Source: Bacteroidota bacterium | GTDB taxonomy: Bacteria > Bacteroidota > Bacteroidia > Chitinophagales > Chitinophagaceae | NCBI GenBank assembly: GCA_947448725.1 | Contig: CANFOM010000004.1 | Coordinates: forward strand, 1-64,000 | Reading direction: 5' to 3' | DNA: 64,000 bases | Part shown: positions 16,613-26,039 of the stretch, piece by piece | Layout of the letters: the number at the start of each line of letters is the position of its first letter | Position numbering within the stretch: the first letter of the stretch is position 1 | The notes under the pieces: model-generated | Told to the model about the DNA's origin: nothing | Databases searched by the model: none | The model's input: only the letters and a program-made list of their open reading frames with translations | Translations under genes and position numbers: made by a program

Positions 16613-19600
16613 ATGCCTACTTTTTCCCATTTACACGTACATACCCAATATTCACTTTTAGATGGTGCCGCCTCCATTGAAGGCTTATACGATAAAGCGA
16701 TTGGCGATAATATGCCAGCGCTAGCCATCACCGATCATGGCAATATGTTTGGCGCCTTTAAATTTGTGAGCCAGGCATGGAAAAAAACTAAAGTTATAGG
16801 TAAAGACAAGGAAGGCAAAGATATTTTAGCCCCTATTGTTAAGCCCATTGTGGGTTGTGAATTTTATGTGGTGAAAGATAGGCATGTAAAACAATTTACA
16901 AAGGAAGTTAAAGATCAGCGTTTTCACCAAGTGCTATTGGCTAAAAATGCAATAGGCTATCAAAATTTAATTAAACTTACTTCCCTCGGTTATATCGAAG
17001 GGATGTACAGCAAGTACCCTCGTATTGACAAAGAATTAATTCTTAAATACCATGAAGGTTTAATTGCAACAACTTGTTGTATTGGCGCCTATGTGCCACA
17101 AACAATTTTAAAGCAGGACGAAGCCGCCGCTGAAAAAGAATTTAAATGGTGGTTGGATATTTTTGGTGAAGATTATTATATCGAAATTCAAAGACATCAA
17201 ATTCCAGAACAAGAAATTATCAATGCTCAACTATTAAAATTTGCTAAGAAGTATAAAGTAAATGTGATTGCTACCAACGATAGCCATTATATCAACGAAG
17301 ATGATGCAAATGCACACGATATATTATTATGTATCAATACAGGAGAAAAACAAGCAACTCCTGGTTTTGACGATTTTGTGAACGATGAAATTCAAATAAA
17401 AAACAGAAGATTCAAATTTCCCAATAACGAATTCTATTTTAAGACACAGGAACAAATGACCGCTTTATTTAGCGATTTGCCTGAGTCTATTGATAACACC
17501 AATGCGATTGTTGATAAGATAGATGTATTAAATTTAAAAAAAGACATTCTACTTCCTGCCTTCCCTATTCCTAAGGAATTTCAAATTCATAAGGAAGCCA
17601 ATATGAACCAATGGGAATTATTAAAGCATTTAACCTGGGAAGGTACGAATAAAAGATATCCCGAAATTACCACTGAATTACAAGAACGAATCGATTTTGA
17701 ATTATTTACCATTCGTACCATGGGTTTTGCGGGTTACTTTTTAATTGTGAGTGACTTTATTCAAGCAGGACGTAACATGGGCGTGTTTGTGGGGCCAGGT
17801 AGAGGATCAGCAGCAGGCAGTGTGGTCGCATTTTGTATTGGCATTACCAATATCGATCCTATTAAATATCAATTGCTGTTTGAACGTTTCTTAAATCCAG
17901 ATCGTAAGAGCATGCCCGATATTGATACGGACTTTGACGACGAAGGCCGTCAAAAAGTTATTGATTATGTGGTAGAAAAATATGGTAAAGAACAGGTAGC
18001 ACAAATTGTTACCTATGGCACCATGGCTGCAAAAAGTAGTATCAAAGATGTAGCACGTGTAATGGATTTACCATTGTCTGAAAGTAACTTATTAGCCAAA
18101 TTAGTTCCCGATAAACCAGGCACGGAATTAAATAGATGTTTACATGCGCCCCTCACGGTGAAAGAAGGTGAAAAATCTTTAGCAGAGCGAGAAGGCTATC
18201 AACCAGAAGATATTGACAACGTAAAAAAATTACGTGAAATATACAAGGGCAATGATTTACGCGCCGCTGTTTTACATGAAGCAGAACGTTTAGAAGGTTC
18301 CATTAGAAATACGGGCATACATGCGGCAGGTATCATTATTGCACCAAGCGATTTAACCGAAATTATGCCGGTGGCTACCGCTAAAGATTCTACTTTATGG
18401 GTAACGCAAATTGAAGGAAGTGTAATTGAAGAAGCCGGTGTACTTAAAATGGACTTCTTGGGATTAAAAACGCTTTCTATTTTAAAAACGGCTTTAGAAT
18501 TAATCAAACAAAATCATAATGTGATTATTGATTTAGATTTGATTCCATTAGACGATGCAAAAACTTTTACTTTATACCAACGCGGCGAAACCAATGCTAC
18601 TTTCCAATTTGAAAGTGTGGGTATGCAAAAACATTTACGCGATTTAAAACCAGATAAGTTTGCCGATTTAATTGCGATGAACGCCTTGTACCGACCAGGC
18701 CCTATGGCGTATATACCTAATTTCATTGAGCGTAAACATGGTCGTGAAGTAATTAAATATGACTTGCCGGTGATGGAAGAAATTTTGTCCGACACCTATG
18801 GTATTACGGTGTATCAAGAACAGGTAATGTTGCTCAGTCAAAAAATTGCTGGATTTACAAAGGGCGATGCCGATGTATTAAGAAAAGCCATGGGTAAAAA
18901 GCAGAAGTCTGTTTTGGATAAAATGAAAGCGCAGTTTGTATCGGGCGCTGTAAAAAATGGTCATCCCGAAAATGTGTTAGAAAAAGTGTGGACCGATTGG
19001 GAAGCCTTTGCGCAATATGCCTTTAATAAATCACACTCTACTTGTTATGCCTACTTGGCATATCAAACTGCTTATTTAAAAGCGCACTACCCTGGCGAAT
19101 ACATGTCAGCTGTTTTAAACCATGCAGGTAGTATCGATAAGATTACATTTTTCATGGAAGAATGTAAAAGAATGACCATTAAAGTACTGGGTCCTGATGT
19201 GAATGAATCGCTCAATGGTTTTTCAGTGAATAATAAAGGAGAAATTAGATTTGGTTTGGGTGGCTTAAAAGGTGTAGGCGAAGCAGCCATTGATACTATT
19301 ATTACTGAAAGAACCAAAGCAGGCGCTTTTATAGACATGGTGGACTTTATGAAAAGAGTGCTTTCAAGATCTGTCAATAAAAAATCATTGGAGAGTTTGG
19401 CTTATTCAGGCTCCTTTGATTGTTTCCCCGAATACCACCGAGCTCAATACTTTAATGTTGCAGATGGTGATAGAACCAATGGATTGGAAAAATTAATAAA
19501 CTATGCCCAGGCATTGCAGTCCATCAATGTTGGAAGCACCAATACTTTATTTGGCGATTTACCTTCGGCCATGCAAGTGCCGGTGCCTAAAATGGCCCTT

Positions 19601-20290
19601 TGTGAAGAATGGACTTTGACCGAAAAACTAGACCACGAAAAGGACATTACGGGCATGTTTATGAGTGGTCATCCGCTGGATCATTTTGGCTTTGAAATGC
19701 GACATTATCAATTTACTCCTATTAATTCTTTTAATGAGGTAAGGGATAGTTTGAGTATGTATCCCAATCAGTTAGGTAGGCAATTTAAATTGGCAGGCCT
19801 GATAACCGACGTACAGCATAGAGTTACTAAAACAGGTAAGAACTTTGGTTCTTTTGTGATAGAGGACTTCACCGGCAAAACCGACTTTTTACTTTGGAGT
19901 GAGGATTATGTAAAATTTCAGAATTACCTCGAAGTAGGACAAAAGATATTCATCAATGGCTCTTTTAGAACCAGGTACAATCAATCCAATCAATTCGAAT
20001 TTAAGATTGTTCAGATGTCCTTATTAGAAACAGTTAAGCAGGTGCAAACCAGGTCTATTGAAATTAGCTTACACCCTGCCAACCTCAATGCGGGAATGAT
20101 TCAGTTTTTTGAAAAGAACTTAAAACAAAACCCAGGTAAGTCATCCTTTAAAATGACTTTCGTTGAACCCATTGAGCAATTGGCTTTTAGTTTACTCACT
20201 TTTGAAAAAGGCTTTTTAATGAACGATGATTTGGTTCAGTTCTTAGATAGCAACCCCGAGTTAAACGTTCAAGTGAATCTTGTGACTTAG
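16613..20290 (+). CDS. dnaE: DNA polymerase III subunit alpha
   Basis: 1225 residues, the replicative polymerase. The N-terminal PHP domain begins with HLHVHTQYSLLDGAA. The palm carries GPGRGSAAGS and the catalytic acids in PDIDTDFDDEG (about residues 434-444). FNKSHSTCYAYLAYQTAYLK belongs to the finger/thumb region. The C-terminal part has helix-hairpin-helix and OB-fold segments (FKLAGLITDVQHRVTKTGK). No exonuclease domain is inserted, so it is DnaE rather than PolC. The gene is monocistronic here, 128 bp from the divergent C40 gene. Confidence 0.98.
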   Translation: MPTFSHLHVHTQYSLLDGAASIEGLYDKAIGDNMPALAITDHGNMFGAFKFVSQAWKKTKVIGKDKEGKDILAPIVKPIVGCEFYVVKDRHVKQFTKEVKDQRFHQVLLAKNAIGYQNLIKLTSLGYIEGMYSKYPRIDKELILKYHEGLIATTCCIGAYVPQTILKQDEAAAEKEFKWWLDIFGEDYYIEIQRHQIPEQEIINAQLLKFAKKYKVNVIATNDSHYINEDDANAHDILLCINTGEKQATPGFDDFVNDEIQIKNRRFKFPNNEFYFKTQEQMTALFSDLPESIDNTNAIVDKIDVLNLKKDILLPAFPIPKEFQIHKEANMNQWELLKHLTWEGTNKRYPEITTELQERIDFELFTIRTMGFAGYFLIVSDFIQAGRNMGVFVGPGRGSAAGSVVAFCIGITNIDPIKYQLLFERFLNPDRKSMPDIDTDFDDEGRQKVIDYVVEKYGKEQVAQIVTYGTMAAKSSIKDVARVMDLPLSESNLLAKLVPDKPGTELNRCLHAPLTVKEGEKSLAEREGYQPEDIDNVKKLREIYKGNDLRAAVLHEAERLEGSIRNTGIHAAGIIIAPSDLTEIMPVATAKDSTLWVTQIEGSVIEEAGVLKMDFLGLKTLSILKTALELIKQNHNVIIDLDLIPLDDAKTFTLYQRGETNATFQFESVGMQKHLRDLKPDKFADLIAMNALYRPGPMAYIPNFIERKHGREVIKYDLPVMEEILSDTYGITVYQEQVMLLSQKIAGFTKGDADVLRKAMGKKQKSVLDKMKAQFVSGAVKNGHPENVLEKVWTDWEAFAQYAFNKSHSTCYAYLAYQTAYLKAHYPGEYMSAVLNHAGSIDKITFFMEECKRMTIKVLGPDVNESLNGFSVNNKGEIRFGLGGLKGVGEAAIDTIITERTKAGAFIDMVDFMKRVLSRSVNKKSLESLAYSGSFDCFPEYHRAQYFNVADGDRTNGLEKLINYAQALQSINVGSTNTLFGDLPSAMQVPVPKMALCEEWTLTEKLDHEKDITGMFMSGHPLDHFGFEMRHYQFTPINSFNEVRDSLSMYPNQLGRQFKLAGLITDVQHRVTKTGKNFGSFVIEDFTGKTDFLLWSEDYVKFQNYLEVGQKIFINGSFRTRYNQSNQFEFKIVQMSLLETVKQVQTRSIEISLHPANLNAGMIQFFEKNLKQNPGKSSFKMTFVEPIEQLAFSLLTFEKGFLMNDDLVQFLDSNPELNVQVNLVT

Positions 20291-20422
20291 CCCCCTCATC
20301 AGCCCATTACTTCATCCCAAGCTTTATCCGACGCAAAGTCCGACGGTCTGCCATAGTAATTGTCCCCAAAGACTATTTCATAAAGTGGAAAAGTCAAATA
20401 GGCAGGTATCAGGGTTTGGAAC

Positions 20423-20430
20423 TATTTTTG
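20423..20430 (+). promoter_or_regulatory. Candidate -7 element (TATTTTTG) for trxA
   Basis: TATTTTTG fits TAnnTTTG and ends 50 bp before the trxA start. The rest of the 190-bp gap after dnaE shows no other structure I can name. Confidence 0.35.
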
Positions 20431-20480
20431 ATCTAGTTATAACACAGACCTTAATAACAAACAAAATTAAAATATAATAT

Positions 20481-20798
20481 ATGAGTTTAGAATTCACAGA
20501 TGCCAATTTCCAAACCACCGTAATGGAAAGCGATAAATTAACAGTGATTGATTTTTGGGCAGAATGGTGTGGACCTTGCAGAGCCATCGGACCAGTTATT
20601 GAAGAATTAGCTACACAGTATGAAGGCAAAGTAAATATTGGTAAAGTAAATGTAGATGTGAATCCTACCTTAAGTATGAACTTTGGAATTACTTCTATCC
20701 CAGCAATATTATTTGTAAAAGGTGGTCAAGTAGTTGACAAACAAATTGGAGCAGTGCCTAAAGCAGTGCTTGATAAAAAGATACAGGCTCATTTGTAG
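20481..20798 (+). CDS. trxA: Thioredoxin
   Basis: 105 residues, standard thioredoxin length. The active site is WCGPC (Cys30, Cys33) and the cis-proline loop is ITSIPAILF. No signal peptide, so cytosolic disulfide reductant. It stands alone between dnaE and the nucleoside transporter and is followed by a clear intrinsic terminator. Confidence 0.97.
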   Translation: MSLEFTDANFQTTVMESDKLTVIDFWAEWCGPCRAIGPVIEELATQYEGKVNIGKVNVDVNPTLSMNFGITSIPAILFVKGGQVVDKQIGAVPKAVLDKKIQAHL

Positions 20799-20854
20799 AA
20801 AGAATAGGCTTTTTATAAAATTTAATAAGCTTACCTCTTCTTTTATGATTTATT

Positions 20855-20884
20855 AAAATAGGCAAACTTTGCCTATTTTTTTTT
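20855..20884 (+). terminator. Intrinsic terminator after trxA
   Basis: AAAATAGGCAAA and TTTGCCTATTTT form a perfect inverted repeat with a one-base centre, followed by a T run. Confidence 0.8.
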
Positions 20885-20908
20885 ATCTTTCTATTTCAAA
20901 TCAACCCT

Positions 20909-22171
20909 ATGGAAAGATTTCAAGGCCTTATTGGTATCGTTGTTATTTTGATGATTGCTTTCTTGTTCTCCAATAACAAAAAACGCATTAACTACCGATT
21001 GGTGGCGAGTGGTTTATTACTTCAATTAACCATTGGTGTCTTAATTTTAAAAATTCCTATTATTACTCATTTCTTTCAAATTATTGGAAGAGGTATGGGT
21101 AAGATTGAACAATTTGCGCGCGCGGGTGCGGCATTTGTATATAGTGGTGTGGCTGCTACTACCCCAAGCGGTGTTGCCGATTTTGCAAACGGAGGTTTTG
21201 TATTTGCCTTTAATGTAACAGCCACTATTATATTGGTTTGTGTACTGGTAGCTTTATTTTATCATTTTGGCATCATGCAAAAAATAGTGGCAGTAGTAGC
21301 CAAAGCCATGAATTTTATTATGCGTGTTAGCGGTGCCGAAGCATTAAGTAATGTAGCCAGTGCCTTTGTAGGCCAAGTAGAAGCACAAATTATGATTCGC
21401 CCTTATTTAGCTACTATGACCAAAAGTGAAATATTAGCCAGCATGAGTGGTAGCTTGGCTTGTATAGCAGGAGGTATATTAATTGTATATGCCAATATGG
21501 GTGCACAAGCAGGCATCGATTTAGCGCCTAAATTAATTACTGCCAGTTTAATGGCAGCGCCTGGCGCATTAGTGATTGCTAAAATTATATTCCCTGAAAC
21601 AGAAGTTTCCCAAACCATGGGAAAAGTTACGCTACAAGTAAAAAGTCAATACAGCAATACCATTGACGCCATCACGCATGGTGCAGGTGATGGTTTTAAA
21701 TTAGCCATGAATGTAATTGCTATGTTGATAGGATTTATTGCATTAATTGCAATGATTGATTGGTGTATGCTTACTGTTGGACATTTATTTAATCCCAATT
21801 TAAACTTGAGTTTAAATTTTTTATTTGGTAAATTATTTTATCCAATGGCTTGGGCCATGGGTATTCCTACGGCTGATATTCAAAATGCAGCCACACTATT
21901 AGGACAAAAATTAACCATCAATGAATTTGTTGCTTTTAAAAGTTTAACCAGCAAAGTGGTTCCCATCATCACTGAAAAAGGATTGCTTATCGTAAGTATT
22001 GCCATTTGTGGCTTTGCCAATTTTAGCAGTGTGGGCATGCTCATTGGCGGTATAAGTGAACTAGCACCAAATCGTCGTAAAGATTTAGCTGAGCTAGGAT
22101 TGAAAGCACTTTTATGTGGCACCCTAGCCTCCTATTTATCGGCTAGTATAGCGGGTATTTTAATAGGATAA
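20909..22171 (+). CDS. NupC-type concentrative nucleoside transporter (CNT family)
   Basis: 420 residues with about 10 membrane segments. It shows the CNT order: an N-terminal domain, a gate region (GMGKIEQFARAGAAFVY, then FAFNVTATII) and the C-terminal nucleoside-binding domain (GAEALSNVASAFVGQVEAQ, MSGSLACIAGGILIVYANMG and GFANFSSVGMLIGG). It imports nucleosides by sodium or proton symport across the inner membrane. It follows trxA across a terminator. The mqnE gene downstream has its own candidate promoter and is probably separately controlled. Confidence 0.93.
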   Translation: MERFQGLIGIVVILMIAFLFSNNKKRINYRLVASGLLLQLTIGVLILKIPIITHFFQIIGRGMGKIEQFARAGAAFVYSGVAATTPSGVADFANGGFVFAFNVTATIILVCVLVALFYHFGIMQKIVAVVAKAMNFIMRVSGAEALSNVASAFVGQVEAQIMIRPYLATMTKSEILASMSGSLACIAGGILIVYANMGAQAGIDLAPKLITASLMAAPGALVIAKIIFPETEVSQTMGKVTLQVKSQYSNTIDAITHGAGDGFKLAMNVIAMLIGFIALIAMIDWCMLTVGHLFNPNLNLSLNFLFGKLFYPMAWAMGIPTADIQNAATLLGQKLTINEFVAFKSLTSKVVPIITEKGLLIVSIAICGFANFSSVGMLIGGISELAPNRRKDLAELGLKALLCGTLASYLSASIAGILIG

Positions 22172-22198
22172 GCAGCAAGAAAATATGATATTTATTAG

Positions 22199-22240
22199 CC
22201 GATTTTAACACTATAAATATTAAGATAATCGGTAACTTTG
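22199..22240 (+). promoter_or_regulatory. mqnE promoter -7 box with flanking inverted repeat
   Basis: TAACTTTG (22233-22240) fits TAnnTTTG and lies 20 bp before the mqnE ATG. A CCGATT (22199-22204) / AATCGG (22227-22232) inverted repeat ends flush against it and could be a regulator site. Confidence 0.4.
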
Positions 22241-22260
22241 TGCTCTAAATTAAGTGGACT

Positions 22261-23406
22261 ATGGGTACGGGGAATATTGAAATAATAATTGCTGCCGAAA
22301 AAGACAATCTCTTACAACAAATAGGAACTAAAGTAATTAATAATCAACGCATCAGTTTTGACGAAGGTGTTTATTTATTTGATAAAGCATCGCTTCCTTA
22401 TGTAGGTGCTTTGGCCAATTGGAAAAGAGAATCCTTACACGGTGACACTACCTACTTTAATAAAAACTTTCATATAGAACCCACCAATGTTTGCGTTTTC
22501 TCCTGCAAGTTTTGTTCTTACTCAAAATTGTATGCACACAAAGAAGAAGGTTGGGAATTGACCATTGATCAAATGATGGACATTGTTAAATCTTATGATG
22601 GCAAACCAGTTACCGAAGTGCATATTGTAGGCGGCGTTCATCCTAAATTAACTTTAGAATTTTTCATTACTTTATTAAAAGCAATTAAAGCTCATCGACC
22701 CGATTTACATATCAAAGGTTTTACCCCTGTAGAATTGGATTATATGTTCCGCAAAGCAAAACTAAGCACTGAAGAAGGAATGAAATTAGCACACGAAGCC
22801 GGATTAGATTCTTTACCAGGTGGAGGCGCCGAAATATTTCATCCAGAAATTAGAACTATTATTTGTGCCGATAAAGCTACTGGAGACGAGTGGTTGCACA
22901 TTCATAAAACCGCACATAACTTAGGCATGCATAGCAATGCTACTTTATTGTATGGTCATATCGAAAAAGCAAAACACCGTATTGATCATATGGAAAGATT
23001 AAGGCAGTTGCAAGATGAAACCAAAGGATTCAACACTTTCATTCCATTGAAATTTAGAAATAAGGACAATGACATGCATGATGTTCCGGAATCTATCATG
23101 ACCAATGATTTAAAAATGTATGCTATCTCTCGCTTGTACTTAGACAATTTCCCACATGTAAAAGCTTATTGGCCAATGTTAGGCCGCGAATTGGCGCAAC
23201 TTACTTTAAGCTATGGGGTAAATGATATTGATGGCACCATCGACGATACTACTAAAATATATTCCATGGCAGGCAGCGAAGAGCAAACTCCAGTCATGAG
23301 TACCGAAGAACTAGTTCGTTTAATTAAACAAGCTCACCGCAAGCCAGTGGAAAGAGGCACCCTGTATAATGTCATCCAAGACTATTCATTGGTAGAGATG
23401 GATTAA
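22261..23406 (+). CDS. mqnE: Aminofutalosine synthase (radical SAM)
   Basis: 381 residues. The radical-SAM cluster motif is CVFSCKFC (Cys78, Cys82, Cys85), followed by the family signatures HIVGGVHPK and LPGGGAEIF. MqnE condenses a chorismate-derived enolpyruvyl benzoate with SAM to give aminofutalosine, in the futalosine route to menaquinone. The closely related MqnC is the main alternative; the LPGGGAEIF segment and overall length favour MqnE, though I cannot run the comparison. No other mqn gene is in the window. Confidence 0.88.
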   Translation: MGTGNIEIIIAAEKDNLLQQIGTKVINNQRISFDEGVYLFDKASLPYVGALANWKRESLHGDTTYFNKNFHIEPTNVCVFSCKFCSYSKLYAHKEEGWELTIDQMMDIVKSYDGKPVTEVHIVGGVHPKLTLEFFITLLKAIKAHRPDLHIKGFTPVELDYMFRKAKLSTEEGMKLAHEAGLDSLPGGGAEIFHPEIRTIICADKATGDEWLHIHKTAHNLGMHSNATLLYGHIEKAKHRIDHMERLRQLQDETKGFNTFIPLKFRNKDNDMHDVPESIMTNDLKMYAISRLYLDNFPHVKAYWPMLGRELAQLTLSYGVNDIDGTIDDTTKIYSMAGSEEQTPVMSTEELVRLIKQAHRKPVERGTLYNVIQDYSLVEMD

Positions 23407-23433
23407 TATAAGCGAGTTTTAATACATTTGAGT

Positions 23434-24675
23434 ATGAAACATGGCGTCTTATTTTTATGCCTCAGCGTTTTTGCTTTAACTACTCAAGCACAAACTGGCA
23501 ATAATTTATTGCAAGAATTAATGCAACAAAAGCCTGCACAGTTTGGATCTATTTTAGCGCATCCCAATGATTACCGACTTCAAATTATTTACACTCAAAT
23601 TAATCGAGATAAAAATAATATCCCCCATTTTAAGGAATATACTTACCGACTAAATCCTAAAGAATATTTTTATCCAGCCAGTACCGTTAAAATGCCTTTG
23701 GCTTTTTTAGCTTTAGAAAAAATTAATAACTTAAAAGTTAAAGGGCTTTCAAAATCTACTTTAATGACTTATGACAGTGTAACTGCAAGGCAAGAAACCA
23801 TTTACAATAACCCCTATGCTATTAATGGAACACAAAATATTGAAGAAGCCATTAAAGAAGTATTTTTAATAAGCGACAACAATGCTGCCAATAGATTATT
23901 TGAATTTATAACGCCACATACGGTTCATGAAAAATTAGCTGAAAAAGGTTATAAAGATGTATACATTAGAAATAGATTAGAATTAGGACGCACTAAACTA
24001 GAAAACAGAAATACCCAAGCCATCAATTTTTACAACCCCCAAGGAAAAATAATTTATCAGCAACCCGCACAAATTAATAAAGACAGCCTGCCTTATTACA
24101 ATGCATTTATTGGCAATGCTTATTACAATAACCAAGACAGTTTAATAAAAGGCCCCCTTAATTTTTCAGAAAAAAATAGAATTTATTTAAGCGACTTAAC
24201 CCATATACTTAGGTCTGTTGTATTTTTTGATCAAACTCCAAAACAACAGCGATTTAATTTAACCATGGAGGATAGAAAGTTTTTACTGCACTGGATGCAT
24301 ACTTTACCTAACGAATCCAAGTACCCTACTTACGACACGGCCAATTATTGGCCATCCTTTTGTAAATTTTTATACACAGGTTCGGCCAAAAGCCCCTTTC
24401 CTAGCAATATTAAAATATTTAATAAAGTGGGTGACGCCTATGGCTTTTTATTAGACATCGCTTATATAATGGATCCTGAAAAGAAAGTTGAGTTTATGAT
24501 AAGTGCTGTTATTTATTGTAATAGCGATGGGATACAAAACAAAAACCAATACGATTATGACACCATTGGTTACCCTTTTTATAAAAATTTAGGTCAGTTG
24601 ATTTACGACTATGAATTAAAGCGTAAAAAAGAATTTTTACCCCATTTTGACCCTATTCTTGGAGTTGAAAATTAG
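23434..24675 (+). CDS. Exported class A beta-lactamase-like serine hydrolase
   Basis: 413 residues from ATG 23434; the in-frame TTG two codons upstream is rejected. A signal peptide ends around TQAQ (about residue 20). The penicilloyl-serine transferase motifs are present: STVK (nucleophile Ser about 83, Lys 86), SDN (about 147) and KVG in place of KTG. It is longer than true class A beta-lactamases (about 290 residues) because of an insert of about 100 residues between the SDN and KVG motifs. It may act on cell-wall peptides rather than antibiotics. Located between mqnE and the aminotransferase gene, 27 bp after mqnE. Confidence 0.85.
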   Translation: MKHGVLFLCLSVFALTTQAQTGNNLLQELMQQKPAQFGSILAHPNDYRLQIIYTQINRDKNNIPHFKEYTYRLNPKEYFYPASTVKMPLAFLALEKINNLKVKGLSKSTLMTYDSVTARQETIYNNPYAINGTQNIEEAIKEVFLISDNNAANRLFEFITPHTVHEKLAEKGYKDVYIRNRLELGRTKLENRNTQAINFYNPQGKIIYQQPAQINKDSLPYYNAFIGNAYYNNQDSLIKGPLNFSEKNRIYLSDLTHILRSVVFFDQTPKQQRFNLTMEDRKFLLHWMHTLPNESKYPTYDTANYWPSFCKFLYTGSAKSPFPSNIKIFNKVGDAYGFLLDIAYIMDPEKKVEFMISAVIYCNSDGIQNKNQYDYDTIGYPFYKNLGQLIYDYELKRKKEFLPHFDPILGVEN

Positions 24676-24772
24676 ATATTAACAAATAGGGAATAATTTA
24701 AAGCATATCTCCCCTTAAAACTTACGTCTGTTTGCGAATTATTTGCGAAATTTGTAACTCAAATAAGCAACC

Positions 24773-25963
24773 ATGATTTTATCCTCTTTATTAAACAGAT
24801 TCAGTGAGCCAGAAACTTTAAAAATGGCCAAATTAGGCCGCGAATTAAGAGCACAAGGCAAAGACGTAATTGACTTAAGTTTGGGCGAGCCCGACTTTGA
24901 TACCCCTCAACATATTAAAGATGCAGCTATCAAAGCCATCAACGACAACTGGAGTCACTATACCCCGGTAGCAGGTTTTGCCGATTTAAGAGAAGCGGTT
25001 TGCAGTAAATTAAAACGTGATAATAATTTAGATTACAAACCCGAAAACATTGTTACCTCTACCGGAGCCAAACAAAGTTTAGCCAATGCTATTTTAGCAT
25101 TAGTAGACGATGGTGATGAAGTAATCATTCCTACACCTTATTGGGTTACTTATTCAGAGCTCGTAAAAATTGCGCGTGGTAAAGTAGTTGAAATTAGAAG
25201 TACTGTAGAAGATGGTTTTAAAGTAAGTCCTGCACAAGTGGAAGCAGCCATTACTTCTAAAACTAAAGTGTTCATGTTCTCTTCTCCATGCAATCCATCA
25301 GGTGCTGTGTATAGTAAAGAGGAATTAGAAGCATTAGCCAACTTGTTTAAAAAATATCCTGGCATTACTATTTTGTCTGATGAAATTTACGAATACATTA
25401 ATTTTATAGGTAAGCACGAAAGCATTGCTCAATTTGCTGATATCAAAGATCAAGTGATTGTAATTAATGGTTTAAGCAAAGGTTTTGCCATGACCGGTTG
25501 GCGCTTAGGCTACACTGCCTCTAATGTAGAAGTAGCGAAAGCCATGGAAAAATTACAAGGTCAGTTTACTTCTGGAACTTGTAGTATTACACAAAAAGCT
25601 GCAGTCACTGCATTAATTGGTGATTTAAAACCTTCTATTGAAATGACAGAAGAATTTACGCGTCGTCGTGAAAAAACATTGGCCTTGGTCAATGACCTTC
25701 CTGGTTTTAAATGCTTTGCCCCTCAAGGTGCATTTTATGTATTCCCTGATGTGAGTGCTTACTATGGCAAATCTGATGGAACAACCACCATTACCAATGC
25801 ACCCGATTTTAGCATGTATATTTTAAACGAAGCCAATGTATCTTCTGTAATGGGCGATGCTTTTGGTGAACCCAATTGTGTTCGTTTCTCCTTTGCCAAT
25901 AACATGGCCAATATTGAAAAAGCATGGGCTAGAATTAAAGTAGCTTTGGTTAAATTAAAATAA
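24773..25963 (+). CDS. Class I PLP-dependent aminotransferase (aspartate aminotransferase-like)
   Basis: 396 residues. Fold-type I enzyme with the PLP lysine in NGLSKGFAMTGWRLGY (Lys236), the substrate-carboxylate Arg near the C-terminus (NCVRFSFA), SLGEPDFDTP at the N-terminus and SSPCNPSG. These are typical of the aspartate/prephenate aminotransferase subgroup (I-gamma). It probably transfers the amino group between aspartate or an aromatic precursor and 2-oxoglutarate in the cytosol. Exact substrate not settled. Followed by a strong terminator. Confidence 0.9.
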   Translation: MILSSLLNRFSEPETLKMAKLGRELRAQGKDVIDLSLGEPDFDTPQHIKDAAIKAINDNWSHYTPVAGFADLREAVCSKLKRDNNLDYKPENIVTSTGAKQSLANAILALVDDGDEVIIPTPYWVTYSELVKIARGKVVEIRSTVEDGFKVSPAQVEAAITSKTKVFMFSSPCNPSGAVYSKEELEALANLFKKYPGITILSDEIYEYINFIGKHESIAQFADIKDQVIVINGLSKGFAMTGWRLGYTASNVEVAKAMEKLQGQFTSGTCSITQKAAVTALIGDLKPSIEMTEEFTRRREKTLALVNDLPGFKCFAPQGAFYVFPDVSAYYGKSDGTTTITNAPDFSMYILNEANVSSVMGDAFGEPNCVRFSFANNMANIEKAWARIKVALVKLK

Positions 25964-25991
25964 ACTCATTTAGGTTAAATAAATTAATTTT

Positions 25992-26023
25992 AGAAGCGTT
26001 ATTTAGGTAACGCTTCTTTTTTT
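25992..26023 (+). terminator. Intrinsic terminator after aminotransferase
   Basis: AGAAGCGTTA-TTTAGG-TAACGCTTCT: a perfect 10-bp stem followed by a T tract. Confidence 0.88.
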
Positions 26024-26039
26024 ATAGCAGCTACCCCAT

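Noticed and set aside
20378-20629. Minus-strand open frame over the start of trxA
   Set aside because: It overlaps the trxA coding start and has no signal or family match.
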